This document shows, one piece after another, positions 26,291-34,254 of a stretch of DNA of 64,000 nucleotides. The DNA lies in the NCBI RefSeq assembly GCF_000981805.1, contig NZ_CP011132.1, positions 3,782,001 through 3,846,000 of the forward strand, read 5' to 3'. The stretch comes from Citrobacter amalonaticus Y19. Lineage in GTDB: Bacteria; Pseudomonadota; Gammaproteobacteria; Enterobacterales; Enterobacteriaceae. The position numbers and the translations under genes are program-made. The notes beneath the pieces were generated by a model. That model worked only from the letters and a program-made list of their open reading frames with translations. It had not been told where the DNA came from and made no database searches. How positions within the stretch are numbered: position 1 is the stretch's first letter; the number at the start of each line of letters is the position of its first letter.

Positions 26291-26312
26291 TTTAGGTAAT
26301 CGATTACCTAAA
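26291..26312 (+). promoter_or_regulatory. 22-bp perfect palindromic operator of the LacI-family regulator
   Basis: TTTAGGTAATC followed exactly by its reverse complement, with central CG, ends 10 bases before the regulator start codon. A central CG palindrome is characteristic of LacI/GalR-family operators. It overlaps the expected start point, so the regulator should repress itself and the two downstream genes. The rest of 26001-26290 holds the LysR gene promoter side and no gene. Confidence 0.8.
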
Positions 26313-26322
26313 ATTAAAAACA

Positions 26323-27333
26323 ATGAAAAAGAAGCTACTAATTAAAGATGTTGCAAACATGGCTGGTGTATCAACAGCTACGATCTCCCGTTTTCTCAAT
26401 GGGAAATATCAGTCGATGAGCGAAACCACCCGTCAGAAGATTGCCAGCACGATCGAAAGCATTGGTTACCAACCCAATAACATTGCCAGGTCGTTACGCC
26501 GTCAGGAAAGTAAAACCATTGCTGTCATTATGGCAGATATTTTTAACCCATACTCTATGGACGTATTACGAGGCATTGAGGAATATTGCTCACAGGAAGG
26601 ATATAAAATATTTATTTGCGATGCGAAAAACTCAGGCGCCAGAGAGCGTACCTATATTGAAGAGATGGTTAACCGGGGAGTTGATGGGTTTATCCTCAAT
26701 ACCACCGGCGAAAACGATCTTTTTATTAAAGGCATTTCTTTAGAACACCCTGTCGTATTAATCGGCAGAAAAATAAAAAACAGCAACATCAGCAGTGTCG
26801 CGGCAGATAACGCCCAGGGGGTTAAACTTGCCCTTGAACATCTGCTGAATACGGATTGCCGTCGTGTCAGTTATTTAACACCAACACCAGGGAATGTCTC
26901 ACCGCGTATTGAAAGAGTTGACACTTTTGAACGTTTTGCCGCATCGGGCGCTTATTCGCATATTGCCTTTGAATGCATCCCGTTCGATGTCGTCGATCGC
27001 GAGCACGTGGCAAAAGCACTGGAAACATTGACCTCCCGTTCCTCACCAAGCCACACCATCATCACCGGGAACGGGTTGCTGTCACTGTATGTAGTGCAGG
27101 CAGCTAAAGCGCTGAGTAAGCGGATCCCAGAGGATTTTTCGTTGATCGGTTTTGACGAGACCGAATGGTCGGAGATCCTCAAAAACCCGCTAACTGTCGT
27201 GGCGCAACCGACCTATGACATTGGCTGTCGTGCCGCGAAAAAAATAATCACCACGCTCAGAAAAGAAAATGAGAGCAATGAAGAAAGGATCACTCTCTTG
27301 CCATTTTCACTGATTGTCAGAGAAACCGCCTGA
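26323..27333 (+). CDS. LacI-family transcriptional repressor
   Basis: A 336-residue regulator with an N-terminal LacI helix-turn-helix and hinge (IKDVANMAGVSTATISRFLN, GYQPNNIARSLRR). A periplasmic-binding-like sugar domain follows (IAVIMADIFNPYSMDVLRGI and IPEDFSLIGFDETEW). It is the first gene of a three-gene operon, 16 bases upstream of the enolase-superfamily enzyme, and has a perfect operator in its own leader. No strong Shine-Dalgarno is visible. The likely inducer is the sugar acid or lactone handled by the downstream enzyme. Confidence 0.9.
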   Translation: MKKKLLIKDVANMAGVSTATISRFLNGKYQSMSETTRQKIASTIESIGYQPNNIARSLRRQESKTIAVIMADIFNPYSMDVLRGIEEYCSQEGYKIFICDAKNSGARERTYIEEMVNRGVDGFILNTTGENDLFIKGISLEHPVVLIGRKIKNSNISSVAADNAQGVKLALEHLLNTDCRRVSYLTPTPGNVSPRIERVDTFERFAASGAYSHIAFECIPFDVVDREHVAKALETLTSRSSPSHTIITGNGLLSLYVVQAAKALSKRIPEDFSLIGFDETEWSEILKNPLTVVAQPTYDIGCRAAKKIITTLRKENESNEERITLLPFSLIVRETA

Positions 27334-27349
27334 CGGATGAGAGGATATG

Positions 27350-28474
27350 ATGAAAATTAGATCGATCAATACCCGGGTAATTACTGACGAGTTGCCAGAG
27401 AAATTTGGCATGTCACAATGGTTCTGGAATAAACGAGCAATATGCATCGTTGAAGTCGAAACTGATGAAGGTATCACCGGCTGGGGTGAATGTTTTGGTC
27501 CGGCGCAGGCGAATGCCGCATTGATTAACGAGCTATTCGCTCCGTTATTAAAAGGTAAGAATCCGCTACAACGCCGGGTAATATGGGAAGAGATGTACAA
27601 TCGTACGCGAGAATTTGGCAGAAAAGGCATTGCCATTACCGCATTGTCAGGCATTGATATCGCACTGTGGGATATTTTTGGCAAAGCCACCGGCAAACCC
27701 ATCGCTGAACTGTTGGGCGCAGATCTTGAAACGCCAATTACCGCTTACGCTTCCAGCTTTTATTATTCGCCCACGGATGATTTCCAGCAAATTGCAATAG
27801 ATGCCCAAACCGGACTGGATGAAGGCTATCAACATTTCAAAATGAAAGTCGGCGCCCTGACGCTGCCAGAAGATATTAAGCGCGTTGCACGCGTGCGCGA
27901 ACTCATTGGCCCTGACGCCACGCTCGCCGTGGACGCTAATCGTGCCTATACCACCCATGAAGCGCTGAAATTCGCCCAGGCGATTGAGCAATACGACATT
28001 AGCTGGTTTGAAGAACCGATTTTGCCCGACGACACGGCGGCATATCACCAACTTAAACAGCAGTTCCCAATGAAACTCGCAGCAGGAGAATCGGAATTCA
28101 CCCGTTTTGGTTTCCGTCGTTTCCTTGAGGCCGATTGTGTAGATATCGCGCAACCTGACGTTGCCGCCTGCGGTGGTATCAGCGAAATCCTTAATATCGC
28201 CGCCCTTTCCACCGCCTATGGCGTTGAGTGCTATCCGCATCAGTGGGGATCAGGCATCTCGCTTGCGGCCACACTGCACGTGATGGCGTCGCTTCCCGCT
28301 GCGGTTCCACGGATGGCGAAAGAACCGGCACGGCTGGAGCTCGATCGCGCACCCAATATTTTCCGTGACAAGCTAACCGATCTGAATATTGGTCCCGTCA
28401 TGACAGTGCCGCATAAACCCGGGCTGGGTATCGAGATCGATCCTGACATGCTTGACCATTACGCGCTGAAATAA
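27350..28474 (+). CDS. enolase-superfamily sugar-acid dehydratase or lactone cycloisomerase (mandelate racemase group)
   Basis: A 374-residue enzyme of the mandelate racemase/muconate-lactonizing family. The catalytic KxK is in FKMKVG (K164, K166). Metal ligands are Asp195 (VDANRAY), Glu221 (FEEP) and Glu247 (AGES), with the His-Asp dyad H297 (YPHQWGSG) and D270. The start taken is the second of two adjacent ATGs, better spaced from GAGAGG. GWGECFGPAQANAA and TALSGIDIALWDI recall Agrobacterium D-galactarolactone cycloisomerase. The family reaction is proton abstraction alpha to a carboxylate; the substrate, an aldonic or aldaric acid or lactone, is not determined. Confidence 0.85.
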   Translation: MKIRSINTRVITDELPEKFGMSQWFWNKRAICIVEVETDEGITGWGECFGPAQANAALINELFAPLLKGKNPLQRRVIWEEMYNRTREFGRKGIAITALSGIDIALWDIFGKATGKPIAELLGADLETPITAYASSFYYSPTDDFQQIAIDAQTGLDEGYQHFKMKVGALTLPEDIKRVARVRELIGPDATLAVDANRAYTTHEALKFAQAIEQYDISWFEEPILPDDTAAYHQLKQQFPMKLAAGESEFTRFGFRRFLEADCVDIAQPDVAACGGISEILNIAALSTAYGVECYPHQWGSGISLAATLHVMASLPAAVPRMAKEPARLELDRAPNIFRDKLTDLNIGPVMTVPHKPGLGIEIDPDMLDHYALK

Positions 28475-28486
28475 AAGGTAGAGAAC

Positions 28487-29710
28487 ATGTTTAAATCAAA
28501 ATGGTTCAGAATTGGCGTCACGCTGATGGTAGGGCTATTTGTTGCCTACCTTGATCGTTCAAACCTCTCTATCGCACTGCCGGGCATGGAGAAAGAACTC
28601 GGCATTGATGGCGCAGCCACAAAGAGTCTCGCGTTAACGGGTTTTCTGATTGGCTATGCGCTGGCGAACTTTTTTGGCGGCTTTCTGGCGAATCGCCTGA
28701 ATCCCAAAATTACCATTGTCACCATGGTGTTCCTGTGGTCGGTGGTACAGATTATGACCGCCTGGATCTCCTCAGCAGCACTCCTGATTGCATTCCGTAT
28801 TATTCTGGGTATTGCCGAAGGCATTTACTGGCCACAGCAGTTCCGCTTCGCCAGGGCCTGGTTTAATAAAGATGAAATCACCCGCGGCACAAACCTGATC
28901 CAGTTTTACGGTCAGTTCCTGGCGCTGAGTCTGGGCTTTATCATTCTGACCCCGATTTTCGATCACCTCGGCTGGAAATGGGTGTTTTACATCACCGGCG
29001 GCATGGGTGTCTTTATTGTGGTGCCAATGTTCCTCGCGTTCCTGAAAAACAGCCCGGACAAGGCTTCTGCCCCGGACGAACCCGTGGAAGAACCAGAACC
29101 CGCAGGAGGGAAAATAAGCTTCAGCGATCTCGGCGGTGCCCCGTTCCTGCTGCTGGTGTTCAGTTATTTTGCTAATGGCATGCTGTTCTGGGGGATCACA
29201 CTGTTTATTCCAATGGCTGTGCTGTCACTGGGGTTCAGCGGATTTTCACAAGGTGTGGCAAGCGCACTGCCTTATTTTCTGGCGATTGTGCTGGCGATCC
29301 CGGTGTCGTGGTACAGCGATAAAACACAAAAACGCGGGCTCATTGCGGCCTGCGGGCTTGGCTCCGCCGGGCTGTTTTTAATCGCGCTGCCATTTATCGA
29401 CAGTCCGTTCGGCAAACTCGCGCTAATCACCTTAGCCATCGCCTGGTTCACCAGTTGCTACACCACCAATATCTGGTCAATTATCACTTCCAGCGTGAAG
29501 AAATCAGCGGTGGGGCCAGCGGCAGGGGTCATAAACGGTGTGGGAGCAGGCCTCGGAGGAACGACCGCCGGGTTTGTTGTACAGTATCTGCAATCCTGGA
29601 GCGGATCGTATGTGCCAGGGTTTACGGTGCTTGGCGTTGTCGCGATCCTGGGCGGACTCAGCGTTTACACCTACAGCCGGATTATGGCGGCGCGTCCGGT
29701 TATCACATAA
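28487..29710 (+). CDS. MFS anion:cation symporter (sugar-acid permease)
   Basis: A 407-residue 12-helix major facilitator protein of the anion:cation symporter type, like GudP, GarP and ExuT. Signatures are FVAYLDRSNLSIALPGMEKE in helix 1, GIAEGIYWPQQFRFARAWF in helix 4 and a cytoplasmic loop at about 190-210. It starts 12 bases after the enolase-superfamily gene with AAAGG upstream, so it shares that operon. It should import the acid that the enzyme dehydrates or isomerises. A terminator follows. Confidence 0.88.
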   Translation: MFKSKWFRIGVTLMVGLFVAYLDRSNLSIALPGMEKELGIDGAATKSLALTGFLIGYALANFFGGFLANRLNPKITIVTMVFLWSVVQIMTAWISSAALLIAFRIILGIAEGIYWPQQFRFARAWFNKDEITRGTNLIQFYGQFLALSLGFIILTPIFDHLGWKWVFYITGGMGVFIVVPMFLAFLKNSPDKASAPDEPVEEPEPAGGKISFSDLGGAPFLLLVFSYFANGMLFWGITLFIPMAVLSLGFSGFSQGVASALPYFLAIVLAIPVSWYSDKTQKRGLIAACGLGSAGLFLIALPFIDSPFGKLALITLAIAWFTSCYTTNIWSIITSSVKKSAVGPAAGVINGVGAGLGGTTAGFVVQYLQSWSGSYVPGFTVLGVVAILGGLSVYTYSRIMAARPVIT

Positions 29711-29724
29711 TGGTAGAAATATAA

Positions 29725-29763
29725 AGCGGCAGTCGTGATACCACGGCTGCCGCTTATTTCTTT
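29725..29763 (+). terminator. terminator of the LacI-enolase-MFS operon
   Basis: A long stem (AAGCGGCAG / CTGCCGCTT extended by CGTG / CACG) is followed by a T-rich stretch, 14 bases after the MFS stop. The remaining bases to 29864 show no gene. Confidence 0.75.
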
Positions 29764-29864
29764 TCAGAACGCCCCAGATTCACGACATTCCCGGCAAAAA
29801 CACGAAATGATTTATCCGCCGCGATGCGCTCCACACTCGATATCATTGAACACGGTCGTTCGCA

Positions 29865-31514
29865 TTATTTCCCGCGTTGCAGGATGTTAAGCGCCAGCAA
29901 CATCAATACCAGCCCGGTCACCAGCGTCAGCGTTGCCATTGCCATCCCCTGCCCGACCGATCCCTGCTCAAACTGACGCCAGATAAATACCGACACCGTC
30001 TGCGTACCGGCAGGTGTCAGCAACAACGAGGTCACCAGCTCGCGGGAGGCAATGGCAAAGACCATTAGCATGGCGGCGAGCATGGCGGGGAATATCAGCG
30101 GCAACACGATAAAACGCAACGCCTGGAACGGTGAGGCACCATGCACGCGTGCAGCGGGCTCCAGGCTGCCACCGAGCTGGCGCAGCGCGCTGCCGATGTA
30201 GCGAACCGGCCATGGCAGCAACAAACAACAATAAGAGAGCAGCAGGATAACCCAGCTGTTATAAGGAGAAATCGGCCAGAACGAACGGTTCCAGAGCAGT
30301 ATCAACCCCACTCCAACCACAATACCCGGCAGCGCCGCCGGGATCAGCGATAGCGCATCGATCACCACACGCCCTTTTATCTTCTGCACCACCACCAGCC
30401 ACGAAGCGAGCAATCCCACCATCCCGGTGATGCAGGCGGCCCCCAGCGCCAGCGCCAGGCTGGTCCCTAACGCCGACAGCGCATCGCCATGCTGGTTGAA
30501 CAACGCGGCATAGTGCGAACCGGTCACATTCTCCAGCGCCACGCCTCCCGACAATGTCGACAGCACGCCAGACAACGCCATCGACGCGCCAGGCAACACC
30601 ACGGCCAGCAGTCCAACGACGGTCATCAACATGACCATCGGGATCGCCAGCAGACCTGGCTCCACCCCACTGTTCTCTGTGGGCTTACCGGTAATGCTCG
30701 TGACGTCTTGCTTGCCAGTGAGCGCACGTTGCAGCCACCAGGCACAAAGCGCGATCGCAACCAGTACGACAGAAAGCAGCGATGCGCCGGAGAGATCGAT
30801 GGGCCAGTCCGCGAGCTTTTTCTCAATGCCAGTAGTCAGCATCAGGACACCCGATCGTGTTCCCAGCGCCGCAGGGACGCCGAACTCTTCAATCGCCAGC
30901 GTAAAGGCGAGCAACATTCCCGCCGCCAGCGCCGGAGCAATCATCGGTAGCGTGATATGCCAGAATGCCCGCCCCGCGCTGGCACCATGAACCCGGGCGA
31001 CCAGCGCCAGCCGTTGCCCGCTGGCCAGCAGGCTGCGTGATACGGCGAAATAAACCACCGGGAAAATATTCAGCGCCATCACCAGCACGATGCCGGTTTT
31101 GCTGAACAGCAGATCATTCAGGTCGATGCCGGTTAATTGCTCAAGATACCCCCTGCGCTGTAACACCAGCATCCAGGAGAGCGCGGAGATGTAAGGCGGT
31201 GTCAGAAATGGGATCAGAAAAAGCAGATCCCACAGCCGCGGACAGGGCAAGGTAAACAGTCCCCGCGCAACGCCCAACGGAAAACCAATCAATGCGCTGG
31301 TCAGCGCCACGCCCAGTGCAATCTGTAAGGTCCCGCCGAGCATGCCCGGCAGTTGCGGCTCCGCCAGCAACGCTGAAACGCCACTGAACGCACGGGTAAA
31401 CGATCCGGCGCTGAACTGAGGAAACACGGCCTGTAGCAGGATAAACGACAGCGGTAGCGCCACCAGAACCACCAGCAGCGCCAGCGTCGTCGCAGAAAGG
31501 ATTTTCTGTTTCAC
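29865..31514 (-). CDS. ABC transporter permease, fused two-domain (Fe3+/phosphonate type)
   Basis: A 549-residue inner-membrane protein made of two homologous permease halves, about 12 helices in all. Each half carries the EAA-type ATPase-contact loop (ARVHGASAGRAFWHITLPM and ARVHGASPFQALRFIVLPL). The start is GTG with AGGG upstream. It is the last gene of the Pho-box-controlled operon, 36 bases after the binding protein. Fused permeases of this size occur in ferric-ion (SfuB/FbpB), thiamine (ThiP) and some phosphonate systems; regulation favours a phosphorus compound. Confidence 0.85.
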   Translation of the reverse strand: MKQKILSATTLALLVVLVALPLSFILLQAVFPQFSAGSFTRAFSGVSALLAEPQLPGMLGGTLQIALGVALTSALIGFPLGVARGLFTLPCPRLWDLLFLIPFLTPPYISALSWMLVLQRRGYLEQLTGIDLNDLLFSKTGIVLVMALNIFPVVYFAVSRSLLASGQRLALVARVHGASAGRAFWHITLPMIAPALAAGMLLAFTLAIEEFGVPAALGTRSGVLMLTTGIEKKLADWPIDLSGASLLSVVLVAIALCAWWLQRALTGKQDVTSITGKPTENSGVEPGLLAIPMVMLMTVVGLLAVVLPGASMALSGVLSTLSGGVALENVTGSHYAALFNQHGDALSALGTSLALALGAACITGMVGLLASWLVVVQKIKGRVVIDALSLIPAALPGIVVGVGLILLWNRSFWPISPYNSWVILLLSYCCLLLPWPVRYIGSALRQLGGSLEPAARVHGASPFQALRFIVLPLIFPAMLAAMLMVFAIASRELVTSLLLTPAGTQTVSVFIWRQFEQGSVGQGMAMATLTLVTGLVLMLLALNILQRGK

Positions 31515-31550
31515 GAAGTAACCCTGAAAACGGGGTTGCCCCCGTTATCG

Positions 31551-32519
31551 TTATAAGGTGAAAAGTGCGCTGAAGCGCTTGAGGACTTCACCGCGCTCGC
31601 TGGTACCATCGCTTTTCGTTGGCAGGATATTCAACTCGTTGAAGAGCGGACGTTTCGCCGGGATATCGCTACGGGCAGGCATCAACCAGGCGTCAGCCAC
31701 CATGGTCTGGCCTTCCGGCGACAGCACATAGTCAACAAAGGCTTTGGCATCATCGCTGTGCTGTGTGGATTTGAGGATCATCATCGGGCGCGGAGCAATG
31801 ACCGTGCCGCTGGCCGGGAAAATAACCTTCAGCGACTCACCCTGGCTGATATTGCCGTAGGAAACATAATCCACTGCGCCAAAGACCGCCGCTTTCGCGC
31901 CCTGCATCACCGGTGTTACCGCCTGTGCGTTCGGGCCACTCACCACCATGCCGTTCTTTTTCAGCGCATCAAACAGCGCCCAGGCTTTGTCGCCCATTCC
32001 GTTTTGCAGGCCAATCAGCAGATCCAGTGATGCGCCGGAAAGCGACGGATCGGGCGTGGTGACGTTGTCTTTAAATGCCGCAGTGGTCAGATCCTGCCAC
32101 TCTTTCGGTTCTGGTGTTCCGCTTTTGGTATTCCAGACGATACCCAGCGCCGACACCCCCTGAGCGATATAATCCGTCGATTTCAGTTGCGTCGGTACCT
32201 TGTCGGCATTGGCGCTCTGATACGGCAGCAACCAGCCACGGTTATGCAGATCTTCCGCGGTATCCACAGAGGCGGAAATCAGAATATCGGCCTGCGGATT
32301 GGCCTGTTCGGCTTCCAGACGCGCCATCACTTTGCCGGTGGTCGCCTGAAAAATATTGACCTTCACGCCGGTTTTTTTCTCAAACCCGGTCGCCAGATTT
32401 TTCGCCAGCGAGCCGGGGCCCGCCGTGTACACCGTCAGCGCCTGCGCGCTGGACATCATGACGGAAGACAGCACCATCGCTAACAGAACTCCTTTTTTCA
32501 CGGACATTATGGTTTTCAT
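31551..32519 (-). CDS. periplasmic substrate-binding protein of the ABC importer
   Basis: A 322-residue protein with a cleavable signal peptide (to about SSAQA) and the family 1 extracellular solute-binding fold, beginning LTVYTAGPGSLAKNL. Motifs such as EKKTGVKVNIF, PQADILISAS and SPEGQTMVADAWLMPARSDI are those of the Fe3+/2-aminoethylphosphonate/thiamine-type subgroup. The ferric-binding Tyr pair could not be confirmed. Its start overlaps the ATPase stop by four bases (ATGA), giving coupled translation. The ligand is unknown; PhoB-type control argues for a phosphonate or phosphate ester. Confidence 0.85.
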   Translation of the reverse strand: MKTIMSVKKGVLLAMVLSSVMMSSAQALTVYTAGPGSLAKNLATGFEKKTGVKVNIFQATTGKVMARLEAEQANPQADILISASVDTAEDLHNRGWLLPYQSANADKVPTQLKSTDYIAQGVSALGIVWNTKSGTPEPKEWQDLTTAAFKDNVTTPDPSLSGASLDLLIGLQNGMGDKAWALFDALKKNGMVVSGPNAQAVTPVMQGAKAAVFGAVDYVSYGNISQGESLKVIFPASGTVIAPRPMMILKSTQHSDDAKAFVDYVLSPEGQTMVADAWLMPARSDIPAKRPLFNELNILPTKSDGTSERGEVLKRFSALFTL

Positions 32520-33217
32520 GCGAACTCCCCTGAGGATGAAGTAACAAGGCGGTCAACAGCGACGCTGCCAGCCGATAAATGCACAATCCGGTCAGCGAGA
32601 ATTTCCGCTTCCCGGCGGTCGTGGGTGACATAAACGGCCGTGGTGCCGAGCTGGCGTAATAATCCGGCCATCTCAAGGCACAGCGATTCGCGAAGCTCGC
32701 TGTCGAGGTTAGAGAGCGGTTCATCGAAAAGCAGCACGCTGGGTTCCGCAACGATGGCGCGCGCCAGTGCCACACGCTGCTGCTGCCCGCCGGAGAGTCC
32801 TGACGGTTTACGATCGAGGAACTCAGCCAGCCCAACCCGCGTCAGCGCCTGCGCGACGCGTGCGTCTCGTTCACGGCGTGGGACATTGCGCATCTTCAGC
32901 GGGAAAGCCACGTTCTGGGCGACGGTCATGTGCGGCCACAGCGCGTAATCCTGGAAAACCATGCCGATATCGCGCGCTTCCGGCGGCAACGACCATCCTG
33001 CTCTGGCAACCAGACGCTCGCTAAAATGGATTTCACCGGCGTCGGGAGGCGTCAGTCCGGCCAGCAGACGCAACAGCGTGCTTTTGCCGCAACCTGACGG
33101 GCCAAGCAGCGCGACAACGCTACCGGCATCAATGTGCAGATCGATATCATGCAGAACGCGGTGCTGACCAAAGGCATAGGAAATGCCCTGGAGATTAATT
33201 GCAGTGAATGCGCGCAT
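32516..33217 (-). CDS. ABC transporter ATPase subunit
   Basis: A 233-residue nucleotide-binding subunit with Walker A GPSGCGKST, Q-loop FQDYALWP, signature LSGGQQQR, Walker B VLLFDEP and the switch His in VYVTHDRREA. It stops soon after the catalytic core and lacks the C-terminal TOBE-type domain found in most ferric and phosphonate importers of about 350 residues. In this it resembles ThiQ. The ATG at 33217 follows GGGAGGG and lies inside a small upstream frame (33195-33308). It is the first main gene of the operon. Confidence 0.88.
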   Translation of the reverse strand: MRAFTAINLQGISYAFGQHRVLHDIDLHIDAGSVVALLGPSGCGKSTLLRLLAGLTPPDAGEIHFSERLVARAGWSLPPEARDIGMVFQDYALWPHMTVAQNVAFPLKMRNVPRRERDARVAQALTRVGLAEFLDRKPSGLSGGQQQRVALARAIVAEPSVLLFDEPLSNLDSELRESLCLEMAGLLRQLGTTAVYVTHDRREAEILADRIVHLSAGSVAVDRLVTSSSGEFA

Positions 33218-33308
33218 TATCGCCCTCCCACAACGGGAAGCCGACAACACCCGTGGTCTTCATCCAACGGAGCGCACTCACCCGGGATAAAACCAGGAGA
33301 GCCAACAT
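33195..33308 (-). CDS. possible 37-aa leader peptide overlapping the ATPase start
   Basis: A 37-codon frame (starting MLALLVLSRVSALRWMKTTG) begins with ATG seven bases after GAGGA, about 25 bases downstream of the predicted Pho promoter start point. It ends in TAA 23 bases inside the ATPase gene in another frame. The ribosome-binding sequence is good and the overlap would allow translational coupling. No homologue is recognised; it could be chance. Confidence 0.35.
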   Translation of the reverse strand: MLALLVLSRVSALRWMKTTGVVGFPLWEGDNARIHCN

Positions 33309-33340
33309 ATTGTTATCCTCTTTGGGATTTAATGACCGCC

Positions 33341-33385
33341 ACTGTAGACCGCGTTTGTGACCATGCAATGACAGGTCTGTGACAC
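33341..33385 (-). promoter_or_regulatory. Pho-box promoter of the ABC importer operon
   Basis: On the minus strand three 7-bp repeats at 11-bp pitch (GTGTCAC, CTGTCAT, TGGTCAC; spacers AGAC and TGCA) match PhoB half-sites of consensus CTGTCAT/CTGTCAC. Ten bases later stands TACAGT as the -10, the standard Pho promoter layout with no -35. The importer should therefore be induced by phosphate starvation. Confidence 0.72.
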
Positions 33386-33563
33386 CCTGATTTCAGAAGA
33401 GAGTTGAGTTCAACACATAAGCCTACGTCGAAAAGAGTTGTTGTTGTGAACTGACTCCACCAGCACTTATACCAAAAAGGTTGATTGATATCGATTGAAC
33501 CAGGTTGACGTCGGGAGTGTATAAAACGGGGAAAAAACCAATAATGAGGCGGATTTTAAATGC
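33386..33563. other. intergenic region between the Pho-box promoter and leuU terminator
   Basis: About 180 bases without a supportable gene. The related patterns GAGTTGAGTTCAACAC and GTTGTTGTGAAC are present, but no operator can be assigned. Confidence 0.4.
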
Positions 33564-33590
33564 AAAAATGGACGTCTATTGACGTCCATT
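33564..33590 (-). terminator. terminator of secG-leuU
   Basis: On the minus strand a perfect 10-bp stem (AATGGACGTC / GACGTCCATT) with a 4-base loop is followed by a T run, 10 bases after the leuU CCA end. Confidence 0.85.
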
Positions 33591-33600
33591 CTTTAAATAT

Positions 33601-33687
33601 TGGTACCGAGGACGGGACTTGAACCCGTAAGCCCTATTGGGCACTACCACCTCAAGGTAGCGTGTCTACCAATTCCACCACCTCGGC
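33601..33687 (-). tRNA. leuU: tRNA-Leu(GAG)
   Basis: An 87-nucleotide class II tRNA with anticodon GAG in the loop CTTGAGG, a long variable arm (TGCCCAATAGGGCT), T loop GTTCAAGTC and encoded CCA. It lies directly after secG on the same strand, as E. coli leuU does. Its last 18 bases recur in the metY leader at 13773-13790. Confidence 0.97.
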
Positions 33688-33696
33688 ACTGAAATC

Positions 33697-34029
33697 TTAC
33701 TGCGGGATATCGCTGGTCGGCTTAGCCGGAGCAGCTGGCTGAGGCTGTTCGGTTTTCGCCGGCGCACTCAGATTTTCCCACTCACTTCCTTTATTGGTTT
33801 TGTTACTGTTGATATTGCCCAGCACCAGACTGATGATAAAGAACAACGTCGCCAGCACAGCCGTCATACGGGTCATGAAGTTACCAGAACCACTTGAACC
33901 AAACAACGTCCCGGAAGCGCCTGCTCCGAAGGAGGCTCCCATATCAGCGCCTTTACCTTGCTGCAGCATGATCAAGCCCACAAGGCCAATTGCCACAATA
34001 AGGAAAACTACCAAAAGAGCTTCGTACAT
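33697..34029 (-). CDS. secG: protein-export membrane protein SecG
   Basis: A 110-residue subunit of the SecYEG translocon. Two membrane helices (residues about 2-22 and 52-72) flank the Gly-rich cytoplasmic loop QQGKGADMGASFGAGASG. The tail is Pro/Ala-rich. The ATG of MYEALLVV is the family start; 12 further open codons upstream are unsupported. It is followed after nine bases by tRNA leuU and so is co-transcribed with it. Confidence 0.97.
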   Translation of the reverse strand: MYEALLVVFLIVAIGLVGLIMLQQGKGADMGASFGAGASGTLFGSSGSGNFMTRMTAVLATLFFIISLVLGNINSNKTNKGSEWENLSAPAKTEQPQPAAPAKPTSDIPQ

Positions 34030-34212
34030 AATCAACCTGTTCCTTGCGGAGTTGCCGCATACCAATGCTTCTAACCAATAACGCGGGATTTTTACTGTTT
34101 CCCACTGAAGCGGGTGTGAATACTAACCAAAGCGAATGACCTTCGCAAGGGCAATTTTAGTGCATTGTATCAACTGCGGAAAAAAACAGCAAAAGCCGGT
34201 TTTCTCGTGAGT

Positions 34213-34237
34213 AAAAGGCGGCAAATACCGCCTTTTT
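34213..34237 (-). terminator. terminator of glmM
   Basis: On the minus strand AAAAAGGCGG / CCGCCTTTT with a 6-base loop lies 18 bases after the glmM stop and before the secG promoter region. Confidence 0.8.
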
Positions 34238-34254
34238 ATGCAGTTAAGTCTCTC

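Noticed and set aside
29865..33217. Importer as the thiamine system ThiBPQ
   Set aside because: Subunit sizes fit, but the binding protein sequence does not read as ThiB, no TPP riboswitch was seen, and a Pho box is present upstream.
13772..33618. The whole argG-to-leuU interval as an integrated genomic island
   Set aside because: No integrase, phage or mobility gene is present and argG is a core gene; kept only as a repeat finding.
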